In this document: piece by piece, positions 9,553 to 18,361 of the stretch
How the letters are laid out: every line of letters begins with the position of its first letter
Position numbering within the stretch: the stretch's first letter is position 1
From: Spirochaetota bacterium
GTDB taxonomy: Bacteria > Spirochaetota > UBA4802 > UB4802
NCBI GenBank assembly: GCA_040756435.1
Contig: JBFLZD010000021.1
Coordinates: 1 to 55,058, forward strand
Direction: 5' to 3'
Length of the DNA: 55,058 nucleotides
Notes under the pieces: model-generated
Seen by the model: only the letters and a program-made list of their open reading frames with translations
The model's database searches: none
What the model was told of the DNA's origin: nothing
Program-made: the position numbers and the translations under genes

Positions 9553-10386
9553 TTATTGTTTCCCTTGTATTATATTTTTAATAAGTCTATGACCATTATC
9601 ATACAATATCTTCTTTAGTGTACCTTGAGTTATGCCATAGTTTTTGATTGTATTAATCTCCAACTCACGGGGAAAGATAATATTGGGAAAATCAGAACCA
9701 TACAAAATTCTATCCTGATATTTTTCCAGCACCTCAGAGTCCTTATGGAAAGCTCCTTCATAATCCGGTAAAAAAACAAACGCCGTATCCATCATAAGAT
9801 TGGGATAATCATCTAAAAGTTCTAAAAATTCATCATATTCATACGCACCCATATGGGCGATAGTTACCGGTAAATCAGGATATTGCCTCAGTAATTTCTT
9901 AAATCCGCCAACCCCAACAAACTCGTTCCCCACCGGGCCAGTGCCAACATGCATCAGGATGCGCTTTTTATAGTGTTGTACCAGTTCATATAGTGGGAAA
10001 AGGCGTTCATCATAAGGATAAAATTTCTGAACTAAAAGCTGCAACTTAAACCCCAATACCTTGGGATGAGTAATAATATTTTCAGCAATAGCGATATCAT
10101 CATTGGGATGAAATGCACCAAAGCAATACACGTTATCCTGTTCATTCAAAACCTCAAGGTTCCACTCATTTAAATGTTTTGCAACACCTTCTCTATGAGC
10201 ATAATTTGAATACACAATTTTTTCAACACCACATTTCTTAAGATGTGAAATACATTCCTTATAGTACAGATGATAGATAACATCCCAACCATAGTCTTTC
10301 ACAAAAGATTTCCAGATAGCATCAAACATCTTGTCCGGAAACAGATGCACATGAAAATCAATGATTGGATATTGATACATGTTCAT
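9553..10386 (-). CDS. Amidohydrolase-2 family TIM-barrel hydrolase
   Basis: The metal-binding signature of the amidohydrolase superfamily is present: IDFHVHLFP at the N-terminus, His in LMHVGTG (about residue 137), His in TIAHMGAY, and the late Asp in LYGSDFPN. The family includes decarboxylases and lactone hydrolases acting on carboxylated rings. Length (277) is typical. Its ATG overlaps the stop of the upstream AraC-type regulator by four bases (ATGA), so the two are translationally coupled and the regulator probably controls or senses this enzyme's pathway. The substrate is unknown. Confidence 0.85.
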   Translation of the reverse strand: MNMYQYPIIDFHVHLFPDKMFDAIWKSFVKDYGWDVIYHLYYKECISHLKKCGVEKIVYSNYAHREGVAKHLNEWNLEVLNEQDNVYCFGAFHPNDDIAIAENIITHPKVLGFKLQLLVQKFYPYDERLFPLYELVQHYKKRILMHVGTGPVGNEFVGVGGFKKLLRQYPDLPVTIAHMGAYEYDEFLELLDDYPNLMMDTAFVFLPDYEGAFHKDSEVLEKYQDRILYGSDFPNIIFPRELEINTIKNYGITQGTLKKILYDNGHRLIKNIIQGKQ

Positions 10387-11513
10387 TTTTTACCATATTC
10401 TTTGCGGTATTGTTTTGGCGACATCCCGGTCATTTTTGAAAAAACCGTACAGAACGTAGTATTGGAATTAAAACCAACTGCAACGCCAATAGATAAAATT
10501 GAACGGTCAGGTTCTTCCAATAAAAGCTTTTGGGCTTCGTTTACTCTGAATTCATTAACAAAGGTGTTAAAATTTTTTTGGATATGTTCATTTAAAATTT
10601 CTGATAACTGATGGGTGCTTATATTAAGTTCTTTAGCCAGATCAGGCAGTGACAGTTCCTCATCAGCAAATGCTTTCTCATCTTCCATAATTTCATATAA
10701 TCGCTGAATAATTTGCTGTATATCAAGCCCTTTAATCCGTGAACGTTCATATCGTGCCTTCATAGCTTCACTTTTTAGTAATTTATTATAATCAGGATGA
10801 CGCTGTGTAACAAGATACACAAAAGTCATTGCCGTATTAGCTATGATTACTGCCCATTCCACTATGTGTAATGAAACAAATGCTCCATACACACATATAA
10901 TATTGGATACAACTATGGATAACGCAAATATGTAGCCCATTCTTGAAACTCCAGGCACTACATTCCATTTTTTCTTATTCCATACATATTCCATAGTAAT
11001 CAAATTAGGCAACATGAACGTTATAAGATAGATATTGGGAATTATAAAAAGGAGGTATACCCCTTTATCATAAAGCGATAATTCATAGAATCTGTCACTC
11101 AGCAGTGGCAATCCCGGGAAACATGATACACCGCAAGAAATACCTTTGATGCAAAGAGGTGCCAGCAAATAGAATAAAGAAATTATAGAAGGCAAAAATA
11201 CAATATAATATATTTTCTTTATATCAAAGAGGCTTGATATTATCCAGGTGTATCGCATCACCATAAGTGGCGGAACAATAAAAATTACAGGAATTGAGGC
11301 AATACTTACATAGTACCCAATACCGGAGCTATCGAACAAACCTGACGAATAGATGCATATTTGCAGAAGCCAAATTCCTAAACCAAAGAAAGAAACTGCA
11401 TATAGCTTGTTAATGGTTACAATTTTTTTTTGTACAAACTGACCCATGGCAATAATCACTGAAAAAACTGCGCCATAGAACATAAAAAAATGTAATATTG
11501 ACTCGCCGCTCAT
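10383..11513 (-). CDS. AraC-family regulator with N-terminal multi-pass membrane domain
   Basis: Residues 1 to about 235 are hydrophobic and form around seven membrane helices. A short linker leads to a C-terminal AraC/XylS DNA-binding domain with two helix-turn-helices (LPDLAKELNISTHQLSEIL, then SILSIGVAVGFNSNTTF) and the family ending MTGMSPKQYRKE. Membrane-bound AraC regulators of this design are thought to sense an envelope or lipid-soluble signal. It is divergent from the acyl-CoA ligase at 11681. The intergenic space contains a 24-bp palindrome and a second inverted repeat. It is co-translated with the amidohydrolase. Confidence 0.87.
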   Translation of the reverse strand: MSGESILHFFMFYGAVFSVIIAMGQFVQKKIVTINKLYAVSFFGLGIWLLQICIYSSGLFDSSGIGYYVSIASIPVIFIVPPLMVMRYTWIISSLFDIKKIYYIVFLPSIISLFYLLAPLCIKGISCGVSCFPGLPLLSDRFYELSLYDKGVYLLFIIPNIYLITFMLPNLITMEYVWNKKKWNVVPGVSRMGYIFALSIVVSNIICVYGAFVSLHIVEWAVIIANTAMTFVYLVTQRHPDYNKLLKSEAMKARYERSRIKGLDIQQIIQRLYEIMEDEKAFADEELSLPDLAKELNISTHQLSEILNEHIQKNFNTFVNEFRVNEAQKLLLEEPDRSILSIGVAVGFNSNTTFCTVFSKMTGMSPKQYRKEYGKK

Positions 11514-11555
11514 GGATACTCAAATTTATATAATTATAATTTTAAAAATATAAAA

Positions 11556-11579
11556 CTTTCAAAGTTATAACTCTGAAAG
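11556..11579. promoter_or_regulatory. 24-bp near-perfect palindrome in divergent promoter region
   Basis: Two 12-base halves, CTTTCAAAGTTA and TAACTCTGAAAG, are reverse complements except for one position. The core AGTTATAACT is fully palindromic. It sits between the AraC-type regulator gene (start 11513) and the acyl-CoA ligase (start 11681). Dyads of this size are usual operators for dimeric regulators; a binding protein cannot be named. Confidence 0.5.
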
Positions 11580-11626
11580 ACTTTGAAACATATAAATGAT
11601 ATACTCTGAATAGTATTATACAATAC

Positions 11627-11656
11627 CATCCGGTCGTTATCTTGCTTTACCGGATG
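11627..11656 (+). promoter_or_regulatory. Inverted repeat in 5' leader of acyl-CoA ligase
   Basis: CATCCGGT at 11627-11634 and ACCGGATG at 11649-11656 form an 8-bp perfect stem with a 14-base loop. It ends 11 bases before the GGGAGG ribosome-binding site (11668-11673). It could be an operator half-site pair or an mRNA hairpin; no U-run follows, so it is not a terminator. Confidence 0.4.
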
Positions 11657-11680
11657 TAACCTATCATGGGAGGTTATTTT

Positions 11681-13522
11681 ATGACTCAACACCAAAATGT
11701 CAATTATGAAAAAGAATTTGAAGAATACCTTAACAGGGAAAAGCACCTTGCTCTGATGCTGCTTAACAGGGCAAAAAAATTTGGCGATTCAAAAATTGCT
11801 GTACGCCATAAAGCGTACGGGACATGGGAAGCATTTACCTGGAAACAATTTGGTGATTTAATTGAAGCAGCAGCCAAAGGATTGCTTCTTTGGGGAGTCA
11901 AGGAATTTGAATTTGTAGGTATTTTTTCAAATAACAGAGTAGAATGGGCTGTTATTGATTATGCATCATTTGCAATACGAGCGTGTTCAGTGCCGGTTTA
12001 TGCCACAAACTCAGCTAAAGAACTAGAATACATTGTTAATGATTGTGGAATACGAATTCTTTTTGTAGAAAAGCAGGAACACTATGACAAAGCAATGAGT
12101 ATAATAGATTCATCAAAAAACCTTGAAAAAATCATTGTTTTTGATCGTAATACAAAAATTACCAATGACCCCCGTGTCATGTTGTTTGATGATTTTATTA
12201 CCATGGGCAAAATTAAAGGCATTGATGCACAATTGCAAGAACGTTTATCAAAAGTACAGAGTGATGACCTTTCTACACTTATTTATACTTCAGGAACCAC
12301 AGGCGAACCAAAAGGTGTTATGCTTACCCACAAAAACTGGTTTGCCATGTTGTTTGGAACAGGTTATCATATTCCAGTAGAACCAACAGACGTAAATTTA
12401 GCATTTTTGCCATTATCACATGTTTTTGAACGTGCCTGGAGTTATTTCATCCTTTGCAATAATGCACAGGTAGATTACTGCCATGATACAAAAGCACTTC
12501 TTGACTTCTTAAAAGAATCCAGACCACACTTTATGTGCAGTGTTCCTCGAATGTGGGAGAAGGTATATGCTACTATCATGGATGGTATAAAAAATGCACC
12601 TACAGTAAAACAGAAACTTTTCAACTGGGCACTTGAAATTGGCGGGAAATACCAGTATTTAAAGAAAGATCACAAACCTATTCCAATAGGGTTAAAATTT
12701 AAACATGCATTGGCTACAAAGCTGGTGTTACATAAAATTCGTGATCTTTTTGGTGGTAGAAACAAGGTATTCAATTGTGGTGGTTCTGCATTTTCAGGTG
12801 AAATTAGTGAATTCTTCTTTAAAGCGGGGGTATTCATTTTACAGGGTTATGGTATGACAGAATGTTTTGTAATATGTGTATCCAACCCCGAAAGAAATAA
12901 ATTTGGCACCTGTGGACCTGTTGTTCCACTTATGCAGGTTCGTGTATCACCAGAAGGTGAAATTCAAGCTAAAGGTCCCAGTATGACACAGGGATACTGG
13001 AATAAACCTGAACTTACCAAAGCTCTCTTTACTGAAGATGGATGGATAAAAACAGGTGATGTTGGTTTTATTGACAGTGAAGGTTTCATCACAATTACTG
13101 ACAGAATAAAAGACCTATTCAAAACGTCCGGCGGAAAATATATTGCACCACAACAAATTGAAATGTTATTCAAAGAAGATATCTACTTTGAACAAACTGC
13201 AGCAATTGGTGATGGTCGTAAATTTGTTTCAGCTTTAATTGTTCCCGCATTTGAACAACTGGAAAAATGGGCAAAAAACAATAATATTAACTTTTCTTCA
13301 CGTGAAGACCTTGTAAAACATCCAGAAATAATTAAATTCTATCGTGAAAGAATTGATTATTTAACACGAGATTTGGGACAGGTTGAAAAGATTAAAAAAT
13401 TCACATTACTTCCACATGAATTTACTCAAGAAAGTGGTGAAATGACACCCACCCAAAAAATAAGACGCGAAGTAATAAATGAACATTACAAAGATATTAT
13501 TGAAGCAATGTATGCTGAGTAA
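11681..13522 (+). CDS. Long-chain acyl-CoA synthetase (AMP-forming)
   Basis: This ANL-superfamily enzyme activates fatty acids through acyl-AMP to acyl-CoA. The AMP-binding P-loop is TLIYTSGTTGEPKG (about residue 200), followed by YGMTE (seen as GYGMTECF), the hinge region TGDVGFIDSEGFITITDR, and the C-terminal catalytic lysine segment ending TPTQKIRRE. About 613 residues is the usual size of bacterial FadD15-like long-chain ligases. The start is taken at 11681, because GGGAGG at 11668-11673 lies 7 bases before it; an ATG at 11666 precedes that site. It stands divergent from a membrane AraC regulator, suggesting regulated lipid or aromatic-acid activation. Confidence 0.92.
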   Translation: MTQHQNVNYEKEFEEYLNREKHLALMLLNRAKKFGDSKIAVRHKAYGTWEAFTWKQFGDLIEAAAKGLLLWGVKEFEFVGIFSNNRVEWAVIDYASFAIRACSVPVYATNSAKELEYIVNDCGIRILFVEKQEHYDKAMSIIDSSKNLEKIIVFDRNTKITNDPRVMLFDDFITMGKIKGIDAQLQERLSKVQSDDLSTLIYTSGTTGEPKGVMLTHKNWFAMLFGTGYHIPVEPTDVNLAFLPLSHVFERAWSYFILCNNAQVDYCHDTKALLDFLKESRPHFMCSVPRMWEKVYATIMDGIKNAPTVKQKLFNWALEIGGKYQYLKKDHKPIPIGLKFKHALATKLVLHKIRDLFGGRNKVFNCGGSAFSGEISEFFFKAGVFILQGYGMTECFVICVSNPERNKFGTCGPVVPLMQVRVSPEGEIQAKGPSMTQGYWNKPELTKALFTEDGWIKTGDVGFIDSEGFITITDRIKDLFKTSGGKYIAPQQIEMLFKEDIYFEQTAAIGDGRKFVSALIVPAFEQLEKWAKNNNINFSSREDLVKHPEIIKFYRERIDYLTRDLGQVEKIKKFTLLPHEFTQESGEMTPTQKIRREVINEHYKDIIEAMYAE

Positions 13523-13551
13523 AAAAATATAAGGCCGTCTCAAAACAAACC

Positions 13552-13700
13552 TTGGAGCTCGCAATGACGTGGGTGCAATGTCATTGCGAGCGTAGCGCCT
13601 GTGCTGAGCTTGTCGAAGCGAAGCAATCTCAATGCCGTAGAAGACAAAATTGCTTCGTCACTTCGTTCCTCGCAATTACACGGGTGCAAAGTCATTGCAA
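13552..13700. repeat. Dispersed-type structured repeat (CGCAATGAC/GTCATTGCG element)
   Basis: This GC-richer island has nested inverted repeats. A 12-bp perfect stem GCTCGCAATGAC (13557-13568) pairs with GTCATTGCGAGC (13580-13591). A second pair is CGAAGCAAT (13619-13627) with ATTGCTTCG (13649-13657), and a partial third copy of the end motif follows near 13670-13697. I recognise the motif (GTCATTGCGAG...GAAGCAATCTC) as one found repeatedly between genes of many environmental bacteria. The open frame across it is a by-product of the repeat. No transposase is nearby. Confidence 0.75.
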
Positions 13701-13753
13701 AGAGATGTCTTTTATGACACCCCCTTTTTTCTTTTAAAAAAATACAGAATTAC

Positions 13754-13782
13754 TTGACATTTACTATCTCTTTAGTTATATT
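13754..13782 (+). promoter_or_regulatory. Strong sigma-70 type promoter
   Basis: TTGACA at 13754-13759, an exact 17-base spacer, then TATATT at 13777-13782 (5/6). It sits 37 bases ahead of the ATG of the secreted protein at 13819, which also has a good AAAGGAG ribosome site. This is the best-matching housekeeping promoter in the window. Confidence 0.8.
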
Positions 13783-13818
13783 TAAGTATATTCTTAATAT
13801 CTTAAAAGGAGTTCATGT

Positions 13819-14256
13819 ATGTACAATATTAAAACAATTATAACTTTAAGTTTTATTTTTATTGCTTCCATGGTATTTGCACAGCATCAACATGGTAAAG
13901 GTATGATGTATCATATGTATGATCCATCATCTGAAGTAACAATATCAGGTACAGTTGAAGATACTGTAACAGAATCCCACCCATGTTGCGGTTCAACTAT
14001 GAATCATTTTTATATAAAAGTTAAAAGTAATAAAGAAATAGTTAAAATATTTTTAGGACCAACTGACTATGTAAAATCACAGATAACTATTAACAAAGGT
14101 GACAATGTAACAGTAATGGGATCAAAAACAACAATGAACAATGAAACTGTTATAATTGCAAAAACAGTTAAAACCAAGGATAAGGAAATAACTTTCCGTA
14201 ATGATGACGGTACACCCAAATGGGCAGGTCAGATGAAGTATAAAATGAAGAAGTAA
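13819..14256 (+). CDS. Secreted small beta-barrel (OB-fold-like) protein
   Basis: A clear signal peptide (basic start, hydrophobic core, cleavage after FA in MVFAQHQH) precedes a 120-residue mature protein. It begins His/Met-rich (QHQHGKGMMYHMY) and contains CCGSTMNHFY. The body reads as short strands: sISGTVEDT, HFYIKVK, the LGPTDYV loop, KGDNVTVMGSKTTMNNETVIIAKTV, then TFRNDDGTPKWAG. The order (G-P-x-x-Y, Gd-x-V-x-V-xGS, I-A-k, R-dd-G-x-P-x-W) resembles OB-fold proteins of the MamS/NrfJ type found near redox and metal genes. A metal-binding or thiol role is inferred. It has its own strong promoter and a hairpin terminator, so it is monocistronic. Confidence 0.7.
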   Translation: MYNIKTIITLSFIFIASMVFAQHQHGKGMMYHMYDPSSEVTISGTVEDTVTESHPCCGSTMNHFYIKVKSNKEIVKIFLGPTDYVKSQITINKGDNVTVMGSKTTMNNETVIIAKTVKTKDKEITFRNDDGTPKWAGQMKYKMKK

Positions 14257-14276
14257 TGTTTAAAAATAATATTAAT

Positions 14277-14312
14277 AAAAAATAAGGGACTAAATTACGT
14301 CCCTTATTTTTT
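14277..14312. terminator. Bidirectional intrinsic terminator
   Basis: AAAAATAAGGGAC (ending 14290) pairs with GTCCCTTATTTTT (from 14299) across an 8-base loop. A-rich and T-rich arms allow termination in both directions between the convergent genes at 13819 (+) and 14350 (-). Confidence 0.85.
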
Positions 14313-14349
14313 ACTATATGAAATAAATAGTTTTATGGTAATCCACAAT

Positions 14350-16959
14350 TTATTTGGTTTTTAATCTATATACTCCATCCCATTTCTTTGGTGGAGGATT
14401 TTTGGCAAATTCTTTACAACGTTCTATATACGTTTTACAGGGACCATCATCGGGAACAATCTTAAGCCCGGCTTTAAAGGCTGTTTGTGCATCCTCCCAT
14501 TCCCTGTTCCTGAAAAGCTCCAATCCTTCTTTATATTTCTTCAACATTTCATACATGTAATCAGGGAGTGTACCTTTTTTTCCCAATAACTCGTACACCT
14601 TAATTGGCTGCTCTTTACCAACAACCCGTATTAAATCAAGCTCCCGTGCTTCTACAACATCTTTTACACGTTCATATGTTGTTTCGCTTATCATTGTATA
14701 CGTACCATAATACTTATTTGCTCCTTCTAATCGTGAAGCCAGGTTAACAGCATCACCCATCATGGTATAATCCATACGCTGTCGTGAACCCATATTCCCA
14801 ACTACAGCATCACCAGTGTTTATCCCCATTCTTACCCTTAACTCAAATGTACCCTTTTTACGCCATTCTTCTCGTAGTTCTGCAAGCCGCCGTTTCATAT
14901 CAATAGCTGCTAAGCATACCTTTTCAGGATGGTCCTCAAAGGCAAGAGGTGCTCCAAAAAACGCAATTATTGCATCCCCTTCATATTTATCTACAGTACC
15001 TTCATAACGTAAAATTATATCCGTCATTTCGGATAAATATTCATTTAATAGTGCAACAAGCTGTGGTGGAGTTAATTTTTCTGAAATTGATGAAAATCCT
15101 GCTACATCTGAGAAGAAGATACTTATATTTCGCAGTTCGCCTCCTAACTGCAATTTGCCGGGATCCTTTATGAGTTCTTCAACAACCCGCGGTGCCATAT
15201 ATTTTGAGAATACCTCTTTAATATACCGCTTCTGGCTTTCCTCACTCATGAACTTGACACTACTTACAATTGCTGAAGGTAAAAGTATAGCCAGCGATAC
15301 ACCCAGTTGGTCCAAATAAAGATTTTGAAATGCAAATAATGCTATGTTAATAATATTATACACCACAAGCGTTCCAACAATTGCTGTTATTGTACCTGTT
15401 GCACTTAACCGTTGAACAGCAAGCACCAGTATAACTGCCAATACTAGTATTAAACAATAATCTATCCATTGTGGAACCTGATAGATATAGGCTTGCTGTA
15501 AAACCGTGTTGATAAAATTATGATAGGTACCAACCATCAGATATTCTGACGATAGCGGTGTCACACCAATATCATGTGAAGCTGTTGCTGTTAATCCTAT
15601 TATGCATGAATGATCTTTTAACCTGTCAACCTCAAGCACCAGGCATGCAGCGTTGATAAAATTAATTAAATTTATACTTGCCTCTTTTAACTGATTATCT
15701 TTGCTTTCTTTTAATTGTTTATTGATTTCAGCTAACTGATTTTCAAGATTCTTTATATATCCACTTTCTATTTCATACAACCTTTTACGATTAGTTTTTA
15801 TTTTTCCCCATAGATCCTGTTTGGCTTTCAGGTCTTTTGTTTTTTCAAATATTTCACGCATGGTAGACAGTTCGCCATATAATCTGCTTCGTTCAGTGTT
15901 TTTAGAATGCACCTCCTGCTCATCAAAGAACTCATGGATTGTGTCTTTAACTTGATTATATTCCAGCAGTGCATAAAAAGATACATGATTGAAAGTTTCA
16001 GTAAATTCTCCACTCCAGTGAACATATGCCATTCCATCATCATCAATTGGGATGACATAATCCTTTTTTTGCAAGGTTATTGGGTCAATTGCATTGTGCA
16101 GTATGATATGTTTGCCATGTACTATCTCCACATCAGTTTTTTTAACTTTCATCAAATCCATCAACATAACCATAGCCATGTGGAAATAAATTCTGTCATT
16201 GAATACACGTATAAGTCGTATGCGGCGGGCAATACCATCAATATCAAAGTCACTATCCACATATCCAAAATCCCTGGCACTCATGGCAAGTTCTGGTATT
16301 GGATACTGAATAATTACTCTGGTGGGATCAACGTAACGTGAAAATTCTTTATGCTTATCTTTGGGAACCGGAATTGAAGCTATTTTCTCAAAGCGCTGAA
16401 TGGATTCATTTCGTTTTTGCTGCTCTTCTGGTGACAATTTTGTTTGCGTCAGCGTGCGGTTTAAAAATGAATATGCTAAAACAACATTATTTTTAGCAAT
16501 AGCTTCCGAAAACAGTCGGTCGCTGTCAAGTATTGCCTGATTAAGTTCTTCATACGTTATTCGTTTGCCAGTTTTTGCTTTTTCCTCAACAATTTTCAAT
16601 ATGTCAGGTTGTGCATACCGTGGTGATTTATCCATAAATTGAATATCAAAGGCTATCTGTTTTGGCACAATATCCTTTATCACTTCAAGACCACTGGCAT
16701 AGATATACCGTGGCCATGGAAATTGGCCAACATTGCTGATACTGTTATCATCAATATCAAGAAAGGTAAGATATTCCCATTGTGGAAGCTGTGGTTTTAT
16801 TTTAAACCGCACATCAAATAATTTGTATTCAAAAAGCCTGTACACATTAGTGAACAAAAAGCCAATAATAAGCAAACCTAAAATCAACCCTAATGCAGTT
16901 CCATATAATGGATTTGATTCAATATTTTTTCTTATAGTATCAAATTTTTTTTCTGGCAT
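14350..16959 (-). CDS. CHASE2-domain membrane adenylate cyclase (class III)
   Basis: An N-terminal membrane helix (about residues 18-40) is followed by a large extracytoplasmic CHASE2-type sensor (about 45-480; FLDIDDNSISNVGQFPWPR is typical). It carries an internal charged coiled coil near 350-430. Two or three membrane helices (about 490-575) lead to a class III cyclase domain (about 605-790). FFSDVAGFS holds the first metal Asp, DKYEGDA holds the substrate-reading Lys and a second metal Asp, and MDYTMMGDAVNLASRLE supplies the adenine-reading Asp and transition-state Asn/Arg. These residues predict ATP, not GTP, as substrate. The C-terminal 80 residues look TPR-like. AGGTGG precedes the start. 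It probably converts an envelope signal into cAMP. Confidence 0.93.
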   Translation of the reverse strand: MPEKKFDTIRKNIESNPLYGTALGLILGLLIIGFLFTNVYRLFEYKLFDVRFKIKPQLPQWEYLTFLDIDDNSISNVGQFPWPRYIYASGLEVIKDIVPKQIAFDIQFMDKSPRYAQPDILKIVEEKAKTGKRITYEELNQAILDSDRLFSEAIAKNNVVLAYSFLNRTLTQTKLSPEEQQKRNESIQRFEKIASIPVPKDKHKEFSRYVDPTRVIIQYPIPELAMSARDFGYVDSDFDIDGIARRIRLIRVFNDRIYFHMAMVMLMDLMKVKKTDVEIVHGKHIILHNAIDPITLQKKDYVIPIDDDGMAYVHWSGEFTETFNHVSFYALLEYNQVKDTIHEFFDEQEVHSKNTERSRLYGELSTMREIFEKTKDLKAKQDLWGKIKTNRKRLYEIESGYIKNLENQLAEINKQLKESKDNQLKEASINLINFINAACLVLEVDRLKDHSCIIGLTATASHDIGVTPLSSEYLMVGTYHNFINTVLQQAYIYQVPQWIDYCLILVLAVILVLAVQRLSATGTITAIVGTLVVYNIINIALFAFQNLYLDQLGVSLAILLPSAIVSSVKFMSEESQKRYIKEVFSKYMAPRVVEELIKDPGKLQLGGELRNISIFFSDVAGFSSISEKLTPPQLVALLNEYLSEMTDIILRYEGTVDKYEGDAIIAFFGAPLAFEDHPEKVCLAAIDMKRRLAELREEWRKKGTFELRVRMGINTGDAVVGNMGSRQRMDYTMMGDAVNLASRLEGANKYYGTYTMISETTYERVKDVVEARELDLIRVVGKEQPIKVYELLGKKGTLPDYMYEMLKKYKEGLELFRNREWEDAQTAFKAGLKIVPDDGPCKTYIERCKEFAKNPPPKKWDGVYRLKTK

Positions 16960-17045
16960 AAACCACCTGCTTTTCTTTGTTTTTCTGCATTATAACAGAT
17001 TGTTGGTAATTTTTACAAGTATATTAATAATAATGCTGTAGTAAT

Positions 17046-17657
17046 TTATGCAGTTTTATTGCAGTCTAATTGATTGTGAATCAAACGCATTTTCAAGATA
17101 ACATATTCCATTGATTTTATAAAAGCCTCATTAATTGGAAATCTTTCACCATTTACAGGGTTAATCATCATCGACTGCATTGAAAGAGAACTCATCTGTG
17201 GGAATTCACTTGTGTGGATGCCAACCATTTCTTTTTTTTGAGTATATTGCTTTTGTAGCGTTGTACATGCTACAGGAACTATCGCCCCATATTTATTTTT
17301 CATAAAACTAAAACCAAACAAGCGACACACCAACGGCCTATATTCATATACAGCACAATTTCCAACATTGTTGTACAGTGTTTCAGAATCATAAAATGGG
17401 CACAGATTACTAAAAGCTTTATCAAGCCAAAACTGATAGGAATTGTTTTCATACAGGTATACACAAAGCGGTAACATTTCAATTATTGATGCTTCAATAT
17501 TATAGCAAGCTGTATTGCAGCACTGGCCACAACCGTTTGGACAGCTTACTGAAAATAAACTTTTTACATTACTGATGATTGTTTCAATTTCTTCATACAG
17601 TTGGATAATTTTTTGCAGTTGTGGAAATAACGAATAATAATTTTGACTAATATACAT
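17046..17657 (-). CDS. YkgJ-like cysteine-cluster (putative zinc/iron-chelating) protein
   Basis: The CPNGCGQCCNTAC cluster near residue 40, a later CPFYDSETLYNNVGNCAVYEYRPLVCRLFGF block, and a further conserved Cys (VACTT) match the YkgJ/UPF0153 family. In that family eight or so cysteines are thought to bind an Fe-S or zinc centre. The family typically shows C-x-vY-x-x-RP-x-x-CR, as here. The biochemical function is unknown. It lies just downstream of the queH gene on the same strand after a 113-base gap. Confidence 0.83.
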   Translation of the reverse strand: MYISQNYYSLFPQLQKIIQLYEEIETIISNVKSLFSVSCPNGCGQCCNTACYNIEASIIEMLPLCVYLYENNSYQFWLDKAFSNLCPFYDSETLYNNVGNCAVYEYRPLVCRLFGFSFMKNKYGAIVPVACTTLQKQYTQKKEMVGIHTSEFPQMSSLSMQSMMINPVNGERFPINEAFIKSMEYVILKMRLIHNQLDCNKTA

Positions 17658-17770
17658 AATCTTGCAACACCACTTTTGTAGATTAGAAAATTATTACTGT
17701 TACATAAGGAAGTAAATTCAAAATAGGTAATGTGCTGTCAACTTATTTATTTAATGCATTGTGAGATCCT

Positions 17771-18361
17771 TTAAATGCATGTACTCGTTTGGACCATAAA
17801 GAAATTTTTTTTCCTTTCAAGCTTTGAGTATATGCACCCACAATATTTCTGGCGATACATCCCATATTGTTTGGATAATTCTATGGAATGCTGGTAGCCA
17901 CCATTTGATTTAAAATCTGAAGGTATATAGGTTACCTTATACACTTTTGAAAGCGTGCTACCTATCTCATTTATTTTTTCAGCATCTTTATATGGGCTGA
18001 CGGTTAACGTGGTGCATACAGCATCAAATTTTTGTTCCCGGGCAAGTTTAAATGTTTCCTCTAAACGGAATGCATAGCATGCATGACAGCGCGGCGATAG
18101 TTCCCCATAAAAGCGATAAGGCTTTATTGCATCAAACCATTCCTTTTGATTATATTGTCCGATAGTTATTGGGATGGAATGAAGACGTGAAAATTGTTCC
18201 ACTTCATACAATCGCCTTTTGTATTCTGACTGTGGTGATATATTGGGATTGTAATAAAAAACATGGATAGAATAGCGAGACACAAGGACAGAATACACAT
18301 GTGTTAAACACGGTCCACAACATGTGTGTAACAGAACAGTTTGTAATTGACTATTTCTCAC
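17771..18361 (-). CDS. queH: Epoxyqueuosine reductase QueH
   Basis: QueH performs the last step of queuosine tRNA modification, reducing epoxyqueuosine to queuosine, and is the non-homologous replacement of the cobalamin enzyme QueG. Diagnostic motifs are HTCCGPCLTH at the N-terminus, SPRCHACYAFRLEET in the middle, TTLTVSPYKD, and KYCGCIYS near the end. These supply the [4Fe-4S] and extra-iron cysteines. Length (196) is normal. It overlaps the upstream small gene by four bases (ATGA). No other queuosine genes are visible in the window. Confidence 0.93.
   Translation of the reverse strand: MRNSQLQTVLLHTCCGPCLTHVYSVLVSRYSIHVFYYNPNISPQSEYKRRLYEVEQFSRLHSIPITIGQYNQKEWFDAIKPYRFYGELSPRCHACYAFRLEETFKLAREQKFDAVCTTLTVSPYKDAEKINEIGSTLSKVYKVTYIPSDFKSNGGYQHSIELSKQYGMYRQKYCGCIYSKLERKKNFFMVQTSTCI

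Noticed and set aside
13552-13737. A 61-codon open frame across the structured repeat
   Set aside because: The frame is produced by the repeat sequence itself (CHCERS-type translation) and has no ribosome site; it is not treated as a protein.
14354-16341. Several plus-strand frames opposite the adenylate cyclase gene
   Set aside because: These are shadows of a well-supported minus-strand gene with all cyclase motifs.
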